Assembly (NCBI RefSeq): GCF_013213975.1
Contig: NZ_JABSST010000024.1
Span: 1 to 38,988 of the forward strand
Source of the DNA: Winogradskyella sp.
GTDB taxonomy: Bacteria; Bacteroidota; Bacteroidia; Flavobacteriales; Flavobacteriaceae
Length of the DNA: 38,988 nt
Direction of reading: 5' to 3'
Within the stretch, counting starts at the first letter, position 1, and every line of letters starts with the position of its first letter. The translations under genes and the position numbers were made by a program. A model generated the notes under the pieces. It was not told where the DNA came from. It did not search any database and worked only from the letters and a program-made list of their open reading frames with translations. This document shows positions 8,217-17,499 of this stretch, piece by piece.

Positions 8217-10186
8217 TATTCCTTGTTTTGTAGTTTTTGAGATAGTTCTTTTGAAAACTTAACCAAACGCCAATTGTGATGTGTTTTCGCATTATCTAAA
8301 TTTATTTGACAACGCTCGTCGCATGAGCGCATTAAATCCAAATACTGAAATGCTTTAATTCTAAGATTTGCATCATAACGTTCATTAGTATAACTTAATA
8401 ACTCTTCGTAAAGTCCTTGTTTATTATCGGCCTGATAAAACGGAGTATTAAGATTTAAAACAATCCAAAGCAGTCTTACATTTTTATCACTAAAACCAAT
8501 TACATTCCTGGTTTTTGATAAGTATTTTGCGCGATCTTCAGGAAAACTAGACCACAAATTATACAAGGCATTCTCAATAGTAACATAAGACTTATCATCT
8601 AACAAAGTTTCATAATCTTCTTTTAAAGCCTTAGGTATTTTAGTAACATATTGTGAAATAGCCTGACGCACCTTAAAACCATGCTTAAAGGTATCTTTAG
8701 TCACTAATTCTGGCATTTGTGATATGACTTTAACCTTAGCTTCATCAGAAACATAGTATTTCAAATAGTCTGAACATTTAGATGATTTTGCTTGACAATC
8801 TACCATGAGATATTCATTTATAAATGTGGATTGATTCTGCAGAAGGCCAAAAGCAGCATCAACTGGAAATTCTTTTTGCTTAATCCAGACACTAACAAAA
8901 GTCTTCAGAGATGTACCATACAAGGCTTCAACTTCATTAATAAAATCAGCTGTCTTTACAGAACTGAACTGATATTTTATCAAATAGTTCTTAACCGCCT
9001 TTTTAAAGACTGTATCACCAACCAAAGATCTCAAAGCATGTAAAACCCATGCCCCACGCTGATAGAACGTTAAACTACTTGATTTTGGATTTAACAGTGA
9101 TGTACCACTGCCAGCAATATCCTGGCGCCCTAATTCAACCGCAGACTCATAAAGCTTAAACATGTAATGGTTATCTCCAAAAATATCTTTCTCAGCTAAT
9201 AACGCATAGTAGGTAGCAAACCCCTCCTGTAACCAATGGTGTTCTCCAGAAGTTGCTGTAACAAGATTACCAAACCACTGATGCGCTAATTCATGAGCAT
9301 TTACATTGATGTAATTTCTGTCATTATAACCAATCTCATCAACCACATAAGCATCTGAGAAAATGGTACATCCTGTATTTTCCATTCCTGCATATAAAAA
9401 ATCATGCACTGGCACTTGCTTATAGTTTTGCCAAGGGTAATTAACACCTATTTCTTGTTCTAAAAAATCAAACATTCGTTTAGAGTAACGATAGGTAGGC
9501 TCCACTTTTAATGAGTCTTCTGGATAGTAAAAGTATTGAAGCGGCATGCCGCTTTCAGAATGCTCTGTAATGGAATTATAACGACCTAATGCCACAGCAA
9601 CTAAGTAACTGGACATAGGTTTCTGCATGTCGTATTCCCATAGAATATTGCCCAAGTTATCTGTTTTTGATTTGAGAACTCCATTGGAAATGACCTCATA
9701 CTGCCTTGGAGCGACGAATTTTAAATCAAATTCAATCTTATCATTAACATCATCAATACTTGGCAACCAATTACTAGTGTACTTCCCTTGACCTTGTGTC
9801 CAAATTTGATTTCGACCCTCATTTTCCCAACCTAAAAAGTACATGGCCTTCTTTGGTGCATTATTAAAAATAAAGCTCAGTTTTGAGACTTCACCTGCTT
9901 CGAAATCACTGTAGACAATAAGCTTTTCACCATCATTTTTAAATATTACAGCTGAATTATTGAGTGCTACATGTTTAAATTCCATATTCACTGCATCTAA
10001 AAAAATGGAATCGGTTTCTTTTAAAATTTTAAAATCCACCTCATAAGCATTATAAGTTGTACTGTCCACCGCTAATTGATTAAAAACCAATAGCGCTTCA
10101 ACACGTTGAAAATCTACAATATTACTTTGCTGGCCGTAGGAGATAACGAATGAAAGCAGTATGAAAGCAACAAGACTATTTTTCAT
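8216..10186 (-). CDS. M1 family metallopeptidase (aminopeptidase N-like), exported
   Basis: 656-aa zinc aminopeptidase. I chose ATG 10186 over an in-frame upstream start at 10249 because it opens directly with a signal peptide (KNSLVAFILLSFVISYG). A promoter-like CCAAAGTA (minus-strand TACTTTGG, 10211-10218) also lies between the two. The exopeptidase motif GMENTG is near 267-272, the zinc motif HELAH at 298-302, and the third ligand Glu321 in HHWLQEGFATYYA. The C-terminal helical region is shorter than in E. coli PepN. The product is likely periplasmic or surface-exposed and trims peptides. It is translationally coupled to the downstream patatin gene. Confidence 0.93.
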   Translation of the reverse strand: MKNSLVAFILLSFVISYGQQSNIVDFQRVEALLVFNQLAVDSTTYNAYEVDFKILKETDSIFLDAVNMEFKHVALNNSAVIFKNDGEKLIVYSDFEAGEVSKLSFIFNNAPKKAMYFLGWENEGRNQIWTQGQGKYTSNWLPSIDDVNDKIEFDLKFVAPRQYEVISNGVLKSKTDNLGNILWEYDMQKPMSSYLVAVALGRYNSITEHSESGMPLQYFYYPEDSLKVEPTYRYSKRMFDFLEQEIGVNYPWQNYKQVPVHDFLYAGMENTGCTIFSDAYVVDEIGYNDRNYINVNAHELAHQWFGNLVTATSGEHHWLQEGFATYYALLAEKDIFGDNHYMFKLYESAVELGRQDIAGSGTSLLNPKSSSLTFYQRGAWVLHALRSLVGDTVFKKAVKNYLIKYQFSSVKTADFINEVEALYGTSLKTFVSVWIKQKEFPVDAAFGLLQNQSTFINEYLMVDCQAKSSKCSDYLKYYVSDEAKVKVISQMPELVTKDTFKHGFKVRQAISQYVTKIPKALKEDYETLLDDKSYVTIENALYNLWSSFPEDRAKYLSKTRNVIGFSDKNVRLLWIVLNLNTPFYQADNKQGLYEELLSYTNERYDANLRIKAFQYLDLMRSCDERCQINLDNAKTHHNWRLVKFSKELSQKLQNKE

Positions 10187-10323
10187 ATTAAATACAATAC
10201 AAGGATAACGCCAAAGTACAAATTTTAATGCATCAAATACAGCATACACTTACAGTTATCTAATAATAAAATCACTTCAACGAATTAACAGAAAACCATC
10301 ATATTTAAACCTTTCATTAACAG

Positions 10324-10331
10324 TACTTTTG
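10324..10331 (+). promoter_or_regulatory. -7 box TACTTTTG before the universal stress protein gene
   Basis: An exact TAnnTTTG match 24 bp upstream of ATG 10356. It also argues against a longer protein initiated at TTG 10329, which would start inside the promoter. No clear -33 TTG was found. Confidence 0.5.
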
Positions 10332-10355
10332 CACAAATTTATAAAAATCAAGGTC

Positions 10356-11117
10356 ATGAAAACCTTTTTAGTTCCTATTAGCTCATTAAGAGAAAAAAAA
10401 GCAACCATTCTTTATGCTATTGACTATGCTAAGGCTGTTGGTGCAGAAATGATTTACGGTATCCAACTTCACGAAATCGAAGAAGAAGATCATTTAGAAG
10501 ACATCATGGCGCATGCAAAACAACAAGACATTGCCATAAACTTTAGATTCTTTGAAGGTGACAACTTAGATTACATCAAAGAATTTTGCGCAGACTATAA
10601 TGTCGATTTAATTGTTGCTTCGGCCAATACTCCCAAAACTAGTGACACTAAATTCTTAGATAATCTATCGGGAAGTATTGTTAAGAAAACAGACATGCCA
10701 GTACTTTTAATTCCTGAAAATTTTGAGTACAAGGGACTAAATAATGTTTTAACTGCCATAAAATCTGGTTTAGTAGACGAAAGCGCGTCTTTAAAACCAT
10801 TAGAACAAATGCTTATAGAAACTAAAGCAGAAATGACGCTTTTACAAGTAAAAACACCATCATACCTTCCTGAAGACTTAATGTTTGATAAAGACCTAGC
10901 TATTTTAACTTCTAAATATTATTCTTCCGAAAATGCCACATTATATCAAGGAGTACTGGAATATATTCATGTTATAAATCCAGACCTTATCTGTGTTTTT
11001 AGACGCAAACGTGGCTTTTTTGAAAAACTATGGAGTGATGTTACCTTAGATCATACTGTAGATAAGGCAGACTTCGAGAGTCGAGTTCCACTTCTAGTCT
11101 TAAAAGGAGAACAGTAG
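10356..11117 (+). CDS. Universal stress protein (UspA) family, tandem domains
   Basis: 253-aa cytoplasmic protein starting KTFLVPISS, the usual first strand of a Usp domain. The first domain spans about 1-125 and ends in the typical GSIVKKTDMPVLLIP. A second, more diverged domain spans about 135-253 and ends in SRVPLLVLKG. Flavobacterial Usp proteins of this length usually carry two such domains and answer starvation or redox stress. The nucleotide-binding G-x2-G-x9-G-S/T pattern is only partly visible (LSGSIVKK), so ATP binding is uncertain. It is divergent from the M1 gene and lies 57 bp before recG. Confidence 0.85.
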   Translation: MKTFLVPISSLREKKATILYAIDYAKAVGAEMIYGIQLHEIEEEDHLEDIMAHAKQQDIAINFRFFEGDNLDYIKEFCADYNVDLIVASANTPKTSDTKFLDNLSGSIVKKTDMPVLLIPENFEYKGLNNVLTAIKSGLVDESASLKPLEQMLIETKAEMTLLQVKTPSYLPEDLMFDKDLAILTSKYYSSENATLYQGVLEYIHVINPDLICVFRRKRGFFEKLWSDVTLDHTVDKADFESRVPLLVLKGEQ

Positions 11118-11174
11118 TTAAATACAAATTAAATTCAAGACTATACCTTCGTCGGAATTTGGTAAATTCGCTCT

Positions 11175-13277
11175 ATGAGCGTGAATTTACAAACCCCTAT
11201 TGATTATCTTAAAGGCGTTGGTCCTAACAGAGCCGATTTATTGCGCTCTGAGCTAGGCATTCACACCTATCAAGATCTCATTAATCTATTTCCAAATCGC
11301 TATATAGACCGCACTAAGTATTACAGCATTAATGAGTTACAACCTAACAATGCCGAAGTTCAAATTATTGGTCAGATTACAGGTTTTAGGGAAGTTGCTC
11401 AAAAACGTGGTAAACGCTTAGTTGCAGACTTTAGAGATGACACCGGTCTTATGGAACTTGTTTGGTTTAGAGGTCAAAAATGGGTTCGTGAGAGTATTAA
11501 AATTGGTCAGACCTATGTTATTTTTGGCAGAACCAATTGGTTTAGCGGCAAATATAATATGCCACATCCTGAGATGGAATTGCAAACTGAACATGAAAAC
11601 AATTTACGTTCTGCCATGCAAGCCATTTATCCTTCAACTGAAAAGCTGTCTAATAAAGGCATTAGCAATAGAGTAATTACAAAAATGGTGCAACAATTAT
11701 TTTTGGAGACCAAAGGACAATTTACAGAAAGCTTATCTAAATCGGTTAGAGGTGAATTAAAATTATTATCCAAATCAGAGGCACTTTTTAATATCCATTT
11801 TCCAAAAAATCAAAGCCTCTTATCAAGAGCCCAATCCAGATTAAAATTTGAAGAATTATTCTACATTCAATTACAATTAATTCTTAAAAACCTCATCCAT
11901 AAATCAAAAATTAAAGGCTTTACATTTGATAAAGTCGGAGACTATTTCAACACCTTCTATAACGACCACTTACCATTTGAGCTTACCAACGCACAGAAGC
12001 GTGTTCTTAAAGAAATTAGGTCTGATTTAGGTAGTAATGCGCAAATGAATCGTCTTTTGCAAGGAGATGTTGGTTCTGGTAAAACTATTGTAGCCTTTAT
12101 GTCAATGCTCATGGGACTTGACAACGGTTTTCAATGCTGTTTAATGGCACCTACTGAAATTTTGTCAGTCCAGCACTACAATGGATTATATGAATTATGT
12201 AATTCGATGAATATCAGCATTTCAATACTAACTGGATCAAGTAAAACTTCAGAACGTAAAGAAATTCACGAAAATCTTGAAAATGGCAGCTTACAGATCC
12301 TTATTGGTACGCATGCACTACTTGAAGATAAAGTAAAATTTAAGAATTTAGGTTTGGCAATTATTGACGAGCAACACCGATTTGGAGTTGCTCAACGCAG
12401 TAGATTATGGAAGAAAAACACCTCTCCTCCACACATCCTAGTGATGACTGCAACACCAATTCCGAGAACCTTAGCAATGTCTGTTTATGGTGATCTTGAC
12501 ATTTCTGTAATTGATGAATTACCTGCTGGAAGAAAACCTATAAAAACGGTCCATAGATATGACAATAATCGTCTTAAGGTTTTTCGTTTCATGAAAGATG
12601 AAATTGCTAAAGGGAGACAAATTTATGTCGTTTATCCTTTAATCCAAGAGAGTGAAAAAATGGATTACAAAGATTTGATGGATGGCTACGAAAGTATTTC
12701 ACGAGAATTCCCAACTCCGAATTATCAGATTTCAATTGTACATGGCAAAATGAAAGCCGCTGACAAGGAATATGAAATGGAACGTTTTGTTAATGGTAAA
12801 ACCAATATCATGGTGGCAACTACAGTTATAGAGGTTGGAGTTAATGTGCCTAATGCTTCTGTAATGATCATTGAGAGTGCTGAACGTTTTGGTTTGTCTC
12901 AATTGCATCAACTTCGTGGACGAGTTGGGCGTGGTGCAGAGCAAAGTTACTGTATCTTAATGACAGGACACAAGTTAAGCAACGATAGTAAAACACGATT
13001 AGAAACTATGGTAAGATCTAGTGATGGTTTTGAAATTGCAGAAGTCGATCTTAAACTTCGGGGACCTGGCGACATTATGGGCACACAACAAAGTGGTGTT
13101 TTAAATCTACGCATCGCAGATATTGTTAAAGATAAAGATATTTTAGAATGCGCGCGTTACCATGCAAAGTTGGTTTTAAGGTTAGATCCAACTTTAGCTT
13201 TACCTGAAAACAAAGTTATTCTAAATACCTACCAACAGATGAGTAAGTATCGTAACATCTGGAACTACATAAGTTAG
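11175..13277 (+). CDS. recG: ATP-dependent DNA helicase RecG
   Basis: 700-aa branch-migration helicase that reverses stalled forks and processes Holliday junctions. The N-terminal wedge/OB domain (1-150) carries the RecG signature KGVGPNRADLL at 13-23 and TGLMELVWFRGQKW near 90-103. The SF2 motor includes Walker A GDVGSGKT at 297-304, MAPTEIL, the DEQHRFG box near 397, and TATPIPRTLAM. Helicase C-terminal motifs ATTVIEVGVNVPNAS and QLRGRVGRG are followed by the RecG tail GDIMGTQQSG. Full length for the family. Confidence 0.97.
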   Translation: MSVNLQTPIDYLKGVGPNRADLLRSELGIHTYQDLINLFPNRYIDRTKYYSINELQPNNAEVQIIGQITGFREVAQKRGKRLVADFRDDTGLMELVWFRGQKWVRESIKIGQTYVIFGRTNWFSGKYNMPHPEMELQTEHENNLRSAMQAIYPSTEKLSNKGISNRVITKMVQQLFLETKGQFTESLSKSVRGELKLLSKSEALFNIHFPKNQSLLSRAQSRLKFEELFYIQLQLILKNLIHKSKIKGFTFDKVGDYFNTFYNDHLPFELTNAQKRVLKEIRSDLGSNAQMNRLLQGDVGSGKTIVAFMSMLMGLDNGFQCCLMAPTEILSVQHYNGLYELCNSMNISISILTGSSKTSERKEIHENLENGSLQILIGTHALLEDKVKFKNLGLAIIDEQHRFGVAQRSRLWKKNTSPPHILVMTATPIPRTLAMSVYGDLDISVIDELPAGRKPIKTVHRYDNNRLKVFRFMKDEIAKGRQIYVVYPLIQESEKMDYKDLMDGYESISREFPTPNYQISIVHGKMKAADKEYEMERFVNGKTNIMVATTVIEVGVNVPNASVMIIESAERFGLSQLHQLRGRVGRGAEQSYCILMTGHKLSNDSKTRLETMVRSSDGFEIAEVDLKLRGPGDIMGTQQSGVLNLRIADIVKDKDILECARYHAKLVLRLDPTLALPENKVILNTYQQMSKYRNIWNYIS

Positions 13278-13315
13278 TTTAGCACCACTGCTAGCCTACT
13301 AACAACATTAAAAAA

Positions 13316-13357
13316 TTAAAAGAAAAAAGGCCTAGCACCAACAACAACCAGACCTTT
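13316..13357 (-). terminator. Probable intrinsic terminator for the DUF2911 gene
   Basis: On the minus strand an 8-bp stem (AAAGGTCT with AGGCCTTT, one G-T pair; 13357-13350 and 13333-13326) closes a 16-nt loop and runs into TTTTTTCTTTT. On the plus strand the same stem is followed by only a weak T stretch. It lies between the convergent recG and DUF2911 genes. Confidence 0.5.
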
Positions 13358-13397
13358 CTAAAAACACGACTGTGCATGTTTCTGCTGATGAATATCT

Positions 13398-14486
13398 TTA
13401 TAAGGCTCCTAACTCTTTGAGGTTCTTTTCCGAATTCGCTTTTACATTAGCCGAAGGATTTAAAGAGAGTGACTTCTTAAAATGCTTAATAGCCACTTTA
13501 TGATTCCCTTTAGCTTTGTAGGCTTCGCCCAAACTATCATACCAGTTGGCATTATTAGGATCACTCTTTACATTCATATTAAAATACTTTAAAGCTCTAT
13601 CATAATCTTTTGCAGCAATCATAGCATAACCCATGCTATTAATTTGATTTGGTGTTGCAAGCTTCGCGGCTTCATCCATTGTAGAACCAAATCCTCCTAA
13701 ATCACCTTTTTTTTGCAGTATTTGCGCCTTTATAACTAATCCGTTAAAGGTCTTCTGACTGAAAAACTGCCCTTCTAATGCCGAATTTATCCAAATAAGT
13801 GCTTCATCCAAATCCCCTCCATTATTTAGTGAAAAGTTGGCAGCTTGTTCCCAATTTTGACTTGTAAATCCTGTCGATCCTTTAAATTGTGAGCGTATAT
13901 CATCCAGTACAATCTTGGTAACATCCACTTCAATTTTAAACGGAATCGCCTTCTTTTCCCACTTTAGAGCAGCCAAAGCAGAAGTCTTATCTACTTCATC
14001 AAAGTCAAAGGTGAGTAACTCAGTGTAATCTATATCTTTAAGCTTTACATCTACTCTTAGTGCATCGTTATCAGGATCGTAGAAATAACTTCCCCAAGCA
14101 TCTTTATCTGTGGATAAAATAATAGTGGCATTGTCCGTGTCCTTTACATTAACATGGAACCCATAAGTACCAGCAGCAATGGCTTTACCTTCAACTTTAG
14201 CATCATGTGTAAACGTAATGGTTGTATTCTCATTGGCACCAGCACGCCAGGGGGATGCTGTAGAGGTTCCAAATCCTAGATTGTTCATTCCAAAAGGTAC
14301 TAATTTCCCCCATACTTCGCGACCATTAACACTAGGTCTAGAATAGGTAATAGTAATATCTGTTGTACCTACGCGTTGCATTACTGAAGCCATTTGGCTA
14401 CCACGCGGTGTAGTGAGCTGCGCGCTAGCCTTTAAAGACACAAAGAGTAAAACGCACATTACAGCGTTCGCAATTATTGTTCTCAT
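13398..14486 (-). CDS. Exported DUF2911 domain protein with C-terminal TPR repeats
   Basis: 362 aa with a signal peptide ending in KASAQ near residue 23. DUF2911 covers about 25-170: VGTTDITITYSRPSVNGREVWG, then the region beginning WRAGANENTTITF, and later GTYGFHV. The remainder is tetratricopeptide-like, with helical repeats around 205-360 including AMIAAKDYDRALKYFN, SDPNNANWYDSLGEAYKAKG and a similar final unit. DUF2911 is frequent in exported Bacteroidota proteins and has no assigned activity. TPR repeats indicate protein binding. The gene stands alone on the minus strand, with a likely terminator behind it. Confidence 0.9.
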   Translation of the reverse strand: MRTIIANAVMCVLLFVSLKASAQLTTPRGSQMASVMQRVGTTDITITYSRPSVNGREVWGKLVPFGMNNLGFGTSTASPWRAGANENTTITFTHDAKVEGKAIAAGTYGFHVNVKDTDNATIILSTDKDAWGSYFYDPDNDALRVDVKLKDIDYTELLTFDFDEVDKTSALAALKWEKKAIPFKIEVDVTKIVLDDIRSQFKGSTGFTSQNWEQAANFSLNNGGDLDEALIWINSALEGQFFSQKTFNGLVIKAQILQKKGDLGGFGSTMDEAAKLATPNQINSMGYAMIAAKDYDRALKYFNMNVKSDPNNANWYDSLGEAYKAKGNHKVAIKHFKKSLSLNPSANVKANSEKNLKELGAL

Positions 14487-14633
14487 GATTATATTGTTTT
14501 AATTAGCCGTACTACCAAATTAGACCGATTTTAAAAGCAGCACTGTTAGGGACATGTTAAAGAATCCAGCAGTAGTGTTAATTAACGTAATCTTAAGACA
14601 ATGAGACACATACCTCAATTTCCATAAAACTAC

Positions 14634-14641
14634 TATCTTAG
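14634..14641 (+). promoter_or_regulatory. Possible -7 box TATCTTAG upstream of the AtoE-like transporter
   Basis: A TAnnTTnG match 21 bp before ATG 14663. No -33 TTG was recognised at 18-21 bp upstream. Confidence 0.4.
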
Positions 14642-14662
14642 ACGCACCAACCTAAAAAATAT

Positions 14663-16057
14663 ATGCTCACCAAACTCGGACAAAAATTTACAGACGGTTT
14701 TACCAAGTTCATGCCAAGTGCATATGTGTTTGCCCTAATTTTAACATTGCTTACTGGGATTTTAGCTTTAAGTCTTACAGATAGTCAACCTATTTCAATT
14801 TTAGAAGGCTGGTACAATGGTTTTTGGGATTTACTATCCTTTGGCATGCAGATTGTCCTCATTATCATCACAGCTTATTGCATTGCACAGTCCTCTCCAG
14901 TAAAAAGTGGTATAGACCACGTTGCTAGACTAATTAGAACGCCCACTCAAGTATATGTAATCATTATAGCTTTAGGCGCTTTACTATCTTTAATTAGCTT
15001 TGGTTTGGTGGTTATAACAGCCATTTTAGGTAGAGAGTTGGCGTTGCGCATCAAAGGCATCCACTACCCCTTTTTAGTGGCCTGCGTTTACTTTTCATTT
15101 AATGGCTGGGTTTGTGGACTATCCAGTTCTATAGCATTGCTATTAAACACTAAAAACAACTTCTTAATAGATAAAGGTATTTTAACTGATGTCATTTCCA
15201 CAGACTTTACTCTAGGATCTATTTTAAATTTAGCAATGATTGGTTTGTTTGTTGTGGTATCACCTATTTTAATATGGTTACTTATACCAAATATAACCGA
15301 AGGTAAGGAATTAAGGGACTTACAGACCTCACTATACGACGAGGAAGATTCAGTCAAGGATGAAGCCTTATCCTATAAACTTCCTTTTCGAGCACTATCT
15401 GACCTACTTAATAATGCAGGTTGGTTACAAATTACAGTGGCATTATTAGGTGTAAGCTACATTGGCTATTACTTTTATAATCATGGCTTTGAACTCAACC
15501 TTAATATCATGATATTTATTTTCCTGATTTTAGGTATGCTCTTACACATGACACCTATGCGCTACAGTATTGCTATGAAACGGGCCAGTAGTAATATTTC
15601 TGGAGTGTTGTTTCAGTATCCATTTTATGCAGGGATAATGGGTATTATGCTGGCATCAGGGTTAGGAGAAACGATAAGTAATGTTCTAGTGTCTATTGCT
15701 TCACCAAAGAGCTATGCGTTTATATCTTATATCACAGGTGGTGTTATTAATTTTGCTATTCCATCGGCAGGTGGCGAATTTGCCGTTATTGGCCCAAGTA
15801 TTATTACCATGGTGCAGGAATTGGGGACCAACCTCCCGGCTGCCGAAGTCACAGCTATGACAGCAAGAGCATCAATGTCTGTTGCTTATGGCGAAAGTTT
15901 AAGTAACTTACTACAACCCTTCTTTTTATTGATTATATTTCCGGTAATGAGCAAAGGCATTAAAATACAAGCTAGAGATGTCATTGGTTATCTTTTTATA
16001 CCTTTTATAGTTTTATTTGCGACACAGGCCTTAATGGTTACATATTTACCACTTTAA
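14663..16057 (+). CDS. Short-chain fatty acid transporter, AtoE family
   Basis: 464-aa polytopic inner-membrane protein with about 10-12 hydrophobic segments across its whole length. It resembles E. coli AtoE and the TIGR00366 family: start LGQKFTDGFTKFMPSAYVFA, LGALLSLISFGLVVITAILGRELA near 105-128, PFYAGIMGIMLASGLGETIS in the second half, and FAIPSAGGEFAVIGPSII near 365-385. AtoE members import acetoacetate and butyrate-type acids. No beta-oxidation or CoA-transferase gene is adjacent, so the substrate is open. It is the last gene of the dense left-hand region. Confidence 0.9.
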   Translation: MLTKLGQKFTDGFTKFMPSAYVFALILTLLTGILALSLTDSQPISILEGWYNGFWDLLSFGMQIVLIIITAYCIAQSSPVKSGIDHVARLIRTPTQVYVIIIALGALLSLISFGLVVITAILGRELALRIKGIHYPFLVACVYFSFNGWVCGLSSSIALLLNTKNNFLIDKGILTDVISTDFTLGSILNLAMIGLFVVVSPILIWLLIPNITEGKELRDLQTSLYDEEDSVKDEALSYKLPFRALSDLLNNAGWLQITVALLGVSYIGYYFYNHGFELNLNIMIFIFLILGMLLHMTPMRYSIAMKRASSNISGVLFQYPFYAGIMGIMLASGLGETISNVLVSIASPKSYAFISYITGGVINFAIPSAGGEFAVIGPSIITMVQELGTNLPAAEVTAMTARASMSVAYGESLSNLLQPFFLLIIFPVMSKGIKIQARDVIGYLFIPFIVLFATQALMVTYLPL

Positions 16058-16451
16058 TTTACAATTTGACCCAAAAGACTGATTATCTCAACCTTGCTCT
16101 TTGTTGCATTTTTAGTATGCACTTAGGCCGTTTAATGACGTGAAACTGCGTTTGGCAGGATAGTGTGCAATATTTAACAATCTTAAGAAAATTTAGCTAT
16201 TAGTAAAAAAACCAAGAATTATTACATGACTAGAGTGAATTTGACCTATTTGAAAATTCCATCTAAATTTTTATCGAAACATACGCACCCACTCCTAAAG
16301 ATAAAAAAGAGCTTTTGGAGTATGCTGCTGGCAACTATGAACTTAACATAGCATTGACTAAATGCACTTTGGAACGAACCATTTTATCTCAGCAATTTTT
16401 ATGTAACTTGCCGTCATACTCACTGCGTGAAGCCCTTCTTTTAAAAACAAT
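16058..16451 (+). other. 394-bp spacer opening the accessory region, with a possible gene remnant
   Basis: No intact gene. After an ACAATTTGACCC motif (16061-16072) there is AT-rich sequence. The frame 16267-16455 stays open for 62 codons without a start codon and reads TYAPTPKDKKELLEYAAGNYEL at its beginning. A phrase like LLEYAGxYEL is common in the C-terminal domain that follows beta-lactamase-like serine hydrolases. This may therefore be a decayed tail of such a gene, but it is too short to be sure. Its stop overlaps the ATG at 16452. Confidence 0.35.
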
Positions 16452-17205
16452 ATGAAGACAAACTTTTTTCCAATATTTATAGCACTGATTCTAATGCTAG
16501 CTTCTTGTAATTCTGAATCTAAAAAGAAAGATAACAACGATTTGGCTATAGAGCCATTCTGGAATTTAGAAAAAGCTAAAAAACAAGCATTAGATTTTAA
16601 TTCGTCTGACACTTGGGACACAAAAACTCTTGAAATGGAAATCGGTTATATTGATGCCCTAACGTCGTTAGACTTCCCTTTTTTTACTTCGCCATTTCCA
16701 ACACCGGAATATGAATCTCCTGGCAATGGGAATAGTTCGATTGAAACAGAAATTGGTGGTAAAAAAAATCATCGGACACACAGTCATAATTGGTAGAGGA
16801 GAACATAGTGAGCATCTATTCAAAACTATAACTGATGAATACATAACCTACTTTACCATTTTGACCATAGCAGACAGCTTGAAAACTGAAAACCCTGTTA
16901 TAGCAACTTCAAGAAATCACCCACATTATTTAGCACAAGGGAGTTTAAATAAATCAAGTAAAAGCAGAGTTGATTGGGTTGCAATTCAATTAGCAGACAA
17001 AAACGCATATAGTATTGTAAATGCACGGATTTTTGATTTAAGAGTTGGACGTTTGATTTTGGTTGCTCCTCAAAAAGATGGTTCAATTCGCTTTTATCAA
17101 ACTCAAGCACCAACGATGAATTTAAATGAGCGAGAAAAATTTATTGAAAATTTGAAAACTCAACCAAAAGCAATTGCGTTTTTTAGTGACCACAACAACA
17201 TCTGA
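16452..17205 (+). pseudogene. Lipoprotein gene broken by a one-base shift in an A8 tract
   Basis: The first frame (16452-16796) starts with a lipoprotein signal (FIALILMLASC, Cys at about 19) and acidic, Lys-rich sequence. The second frame (16711-17205) continues with GRGEHSEHLFKTITDEY and VDWVAIQLADKNAYSIV, ending at 17205. The two meet at an eight-A run, 16761-16768. Seven A's would join them into one protein of about 250 aa, linking ETEIGGKK to IIGHTVIIGRGE. The downstream part has no plausible start of its own. The family is not recognised. Three explanations are open: a real frameshift, a sequencing error in a homopolymer, or slippage that restores some full-length product. Confidence 0.75.
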
Positions 17206-17499
17206 CAACACCCTGAAGCAACAATACTCATAAGCAATACCCTATGTATTGGTTAATATATGTCAAAAACATAAATAAACAACAGCGTTTATGTAAAGAT
17301 CAAAGAGTTTTGAGTTATGAGTAAAGACAGCTTAGTATTAGCCTCAAAAAAGTTTAAAATGCCCGATGATTTAGATGCACACCTAAATTAAATATTCTTT
17401 ATCCAAATCATTGCCAACATATTTATTATTTTTCAAATCACAATACAGAACTGTGTTTATTAGGGCACGATAACATATTCGCCAAAGGCAAACATTAAA
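17206..17499 (+). other. Spacer with short open fragments and no intact gene
   Basis: Two short stretches look protein-like but lack context. ATG 17317 opens a 24-codon frame (MSKDSLVLASKKFKMPDDL...). A second frame that stays open to TAA just before 17500 reads YPNHCQHIYYFSNHNTEL. Neither is convincing as a gene. They may be parts of one decayed coding sequence in two frames. Confidence 0.3.

Noticed and set aside
8216-10249. Longer M1 peptidase starting at 10249
   Set aside because: It would place 21 residues before a clean signal peptide and start upstream of the probable promoter; ATG 10186 fits better.
10329-10355. TTG start extending the universal stress protein by nine residues
   Set aside because: The codon lies inside the TACTTTTG -7 box, and the Usp fold begins at KTFLVPIS.
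17317-17391. 24-codon ORF MSKDSLVLASKKFK...
   Set aside because: Too short, with no promoter or family. Kept only as spacer content.
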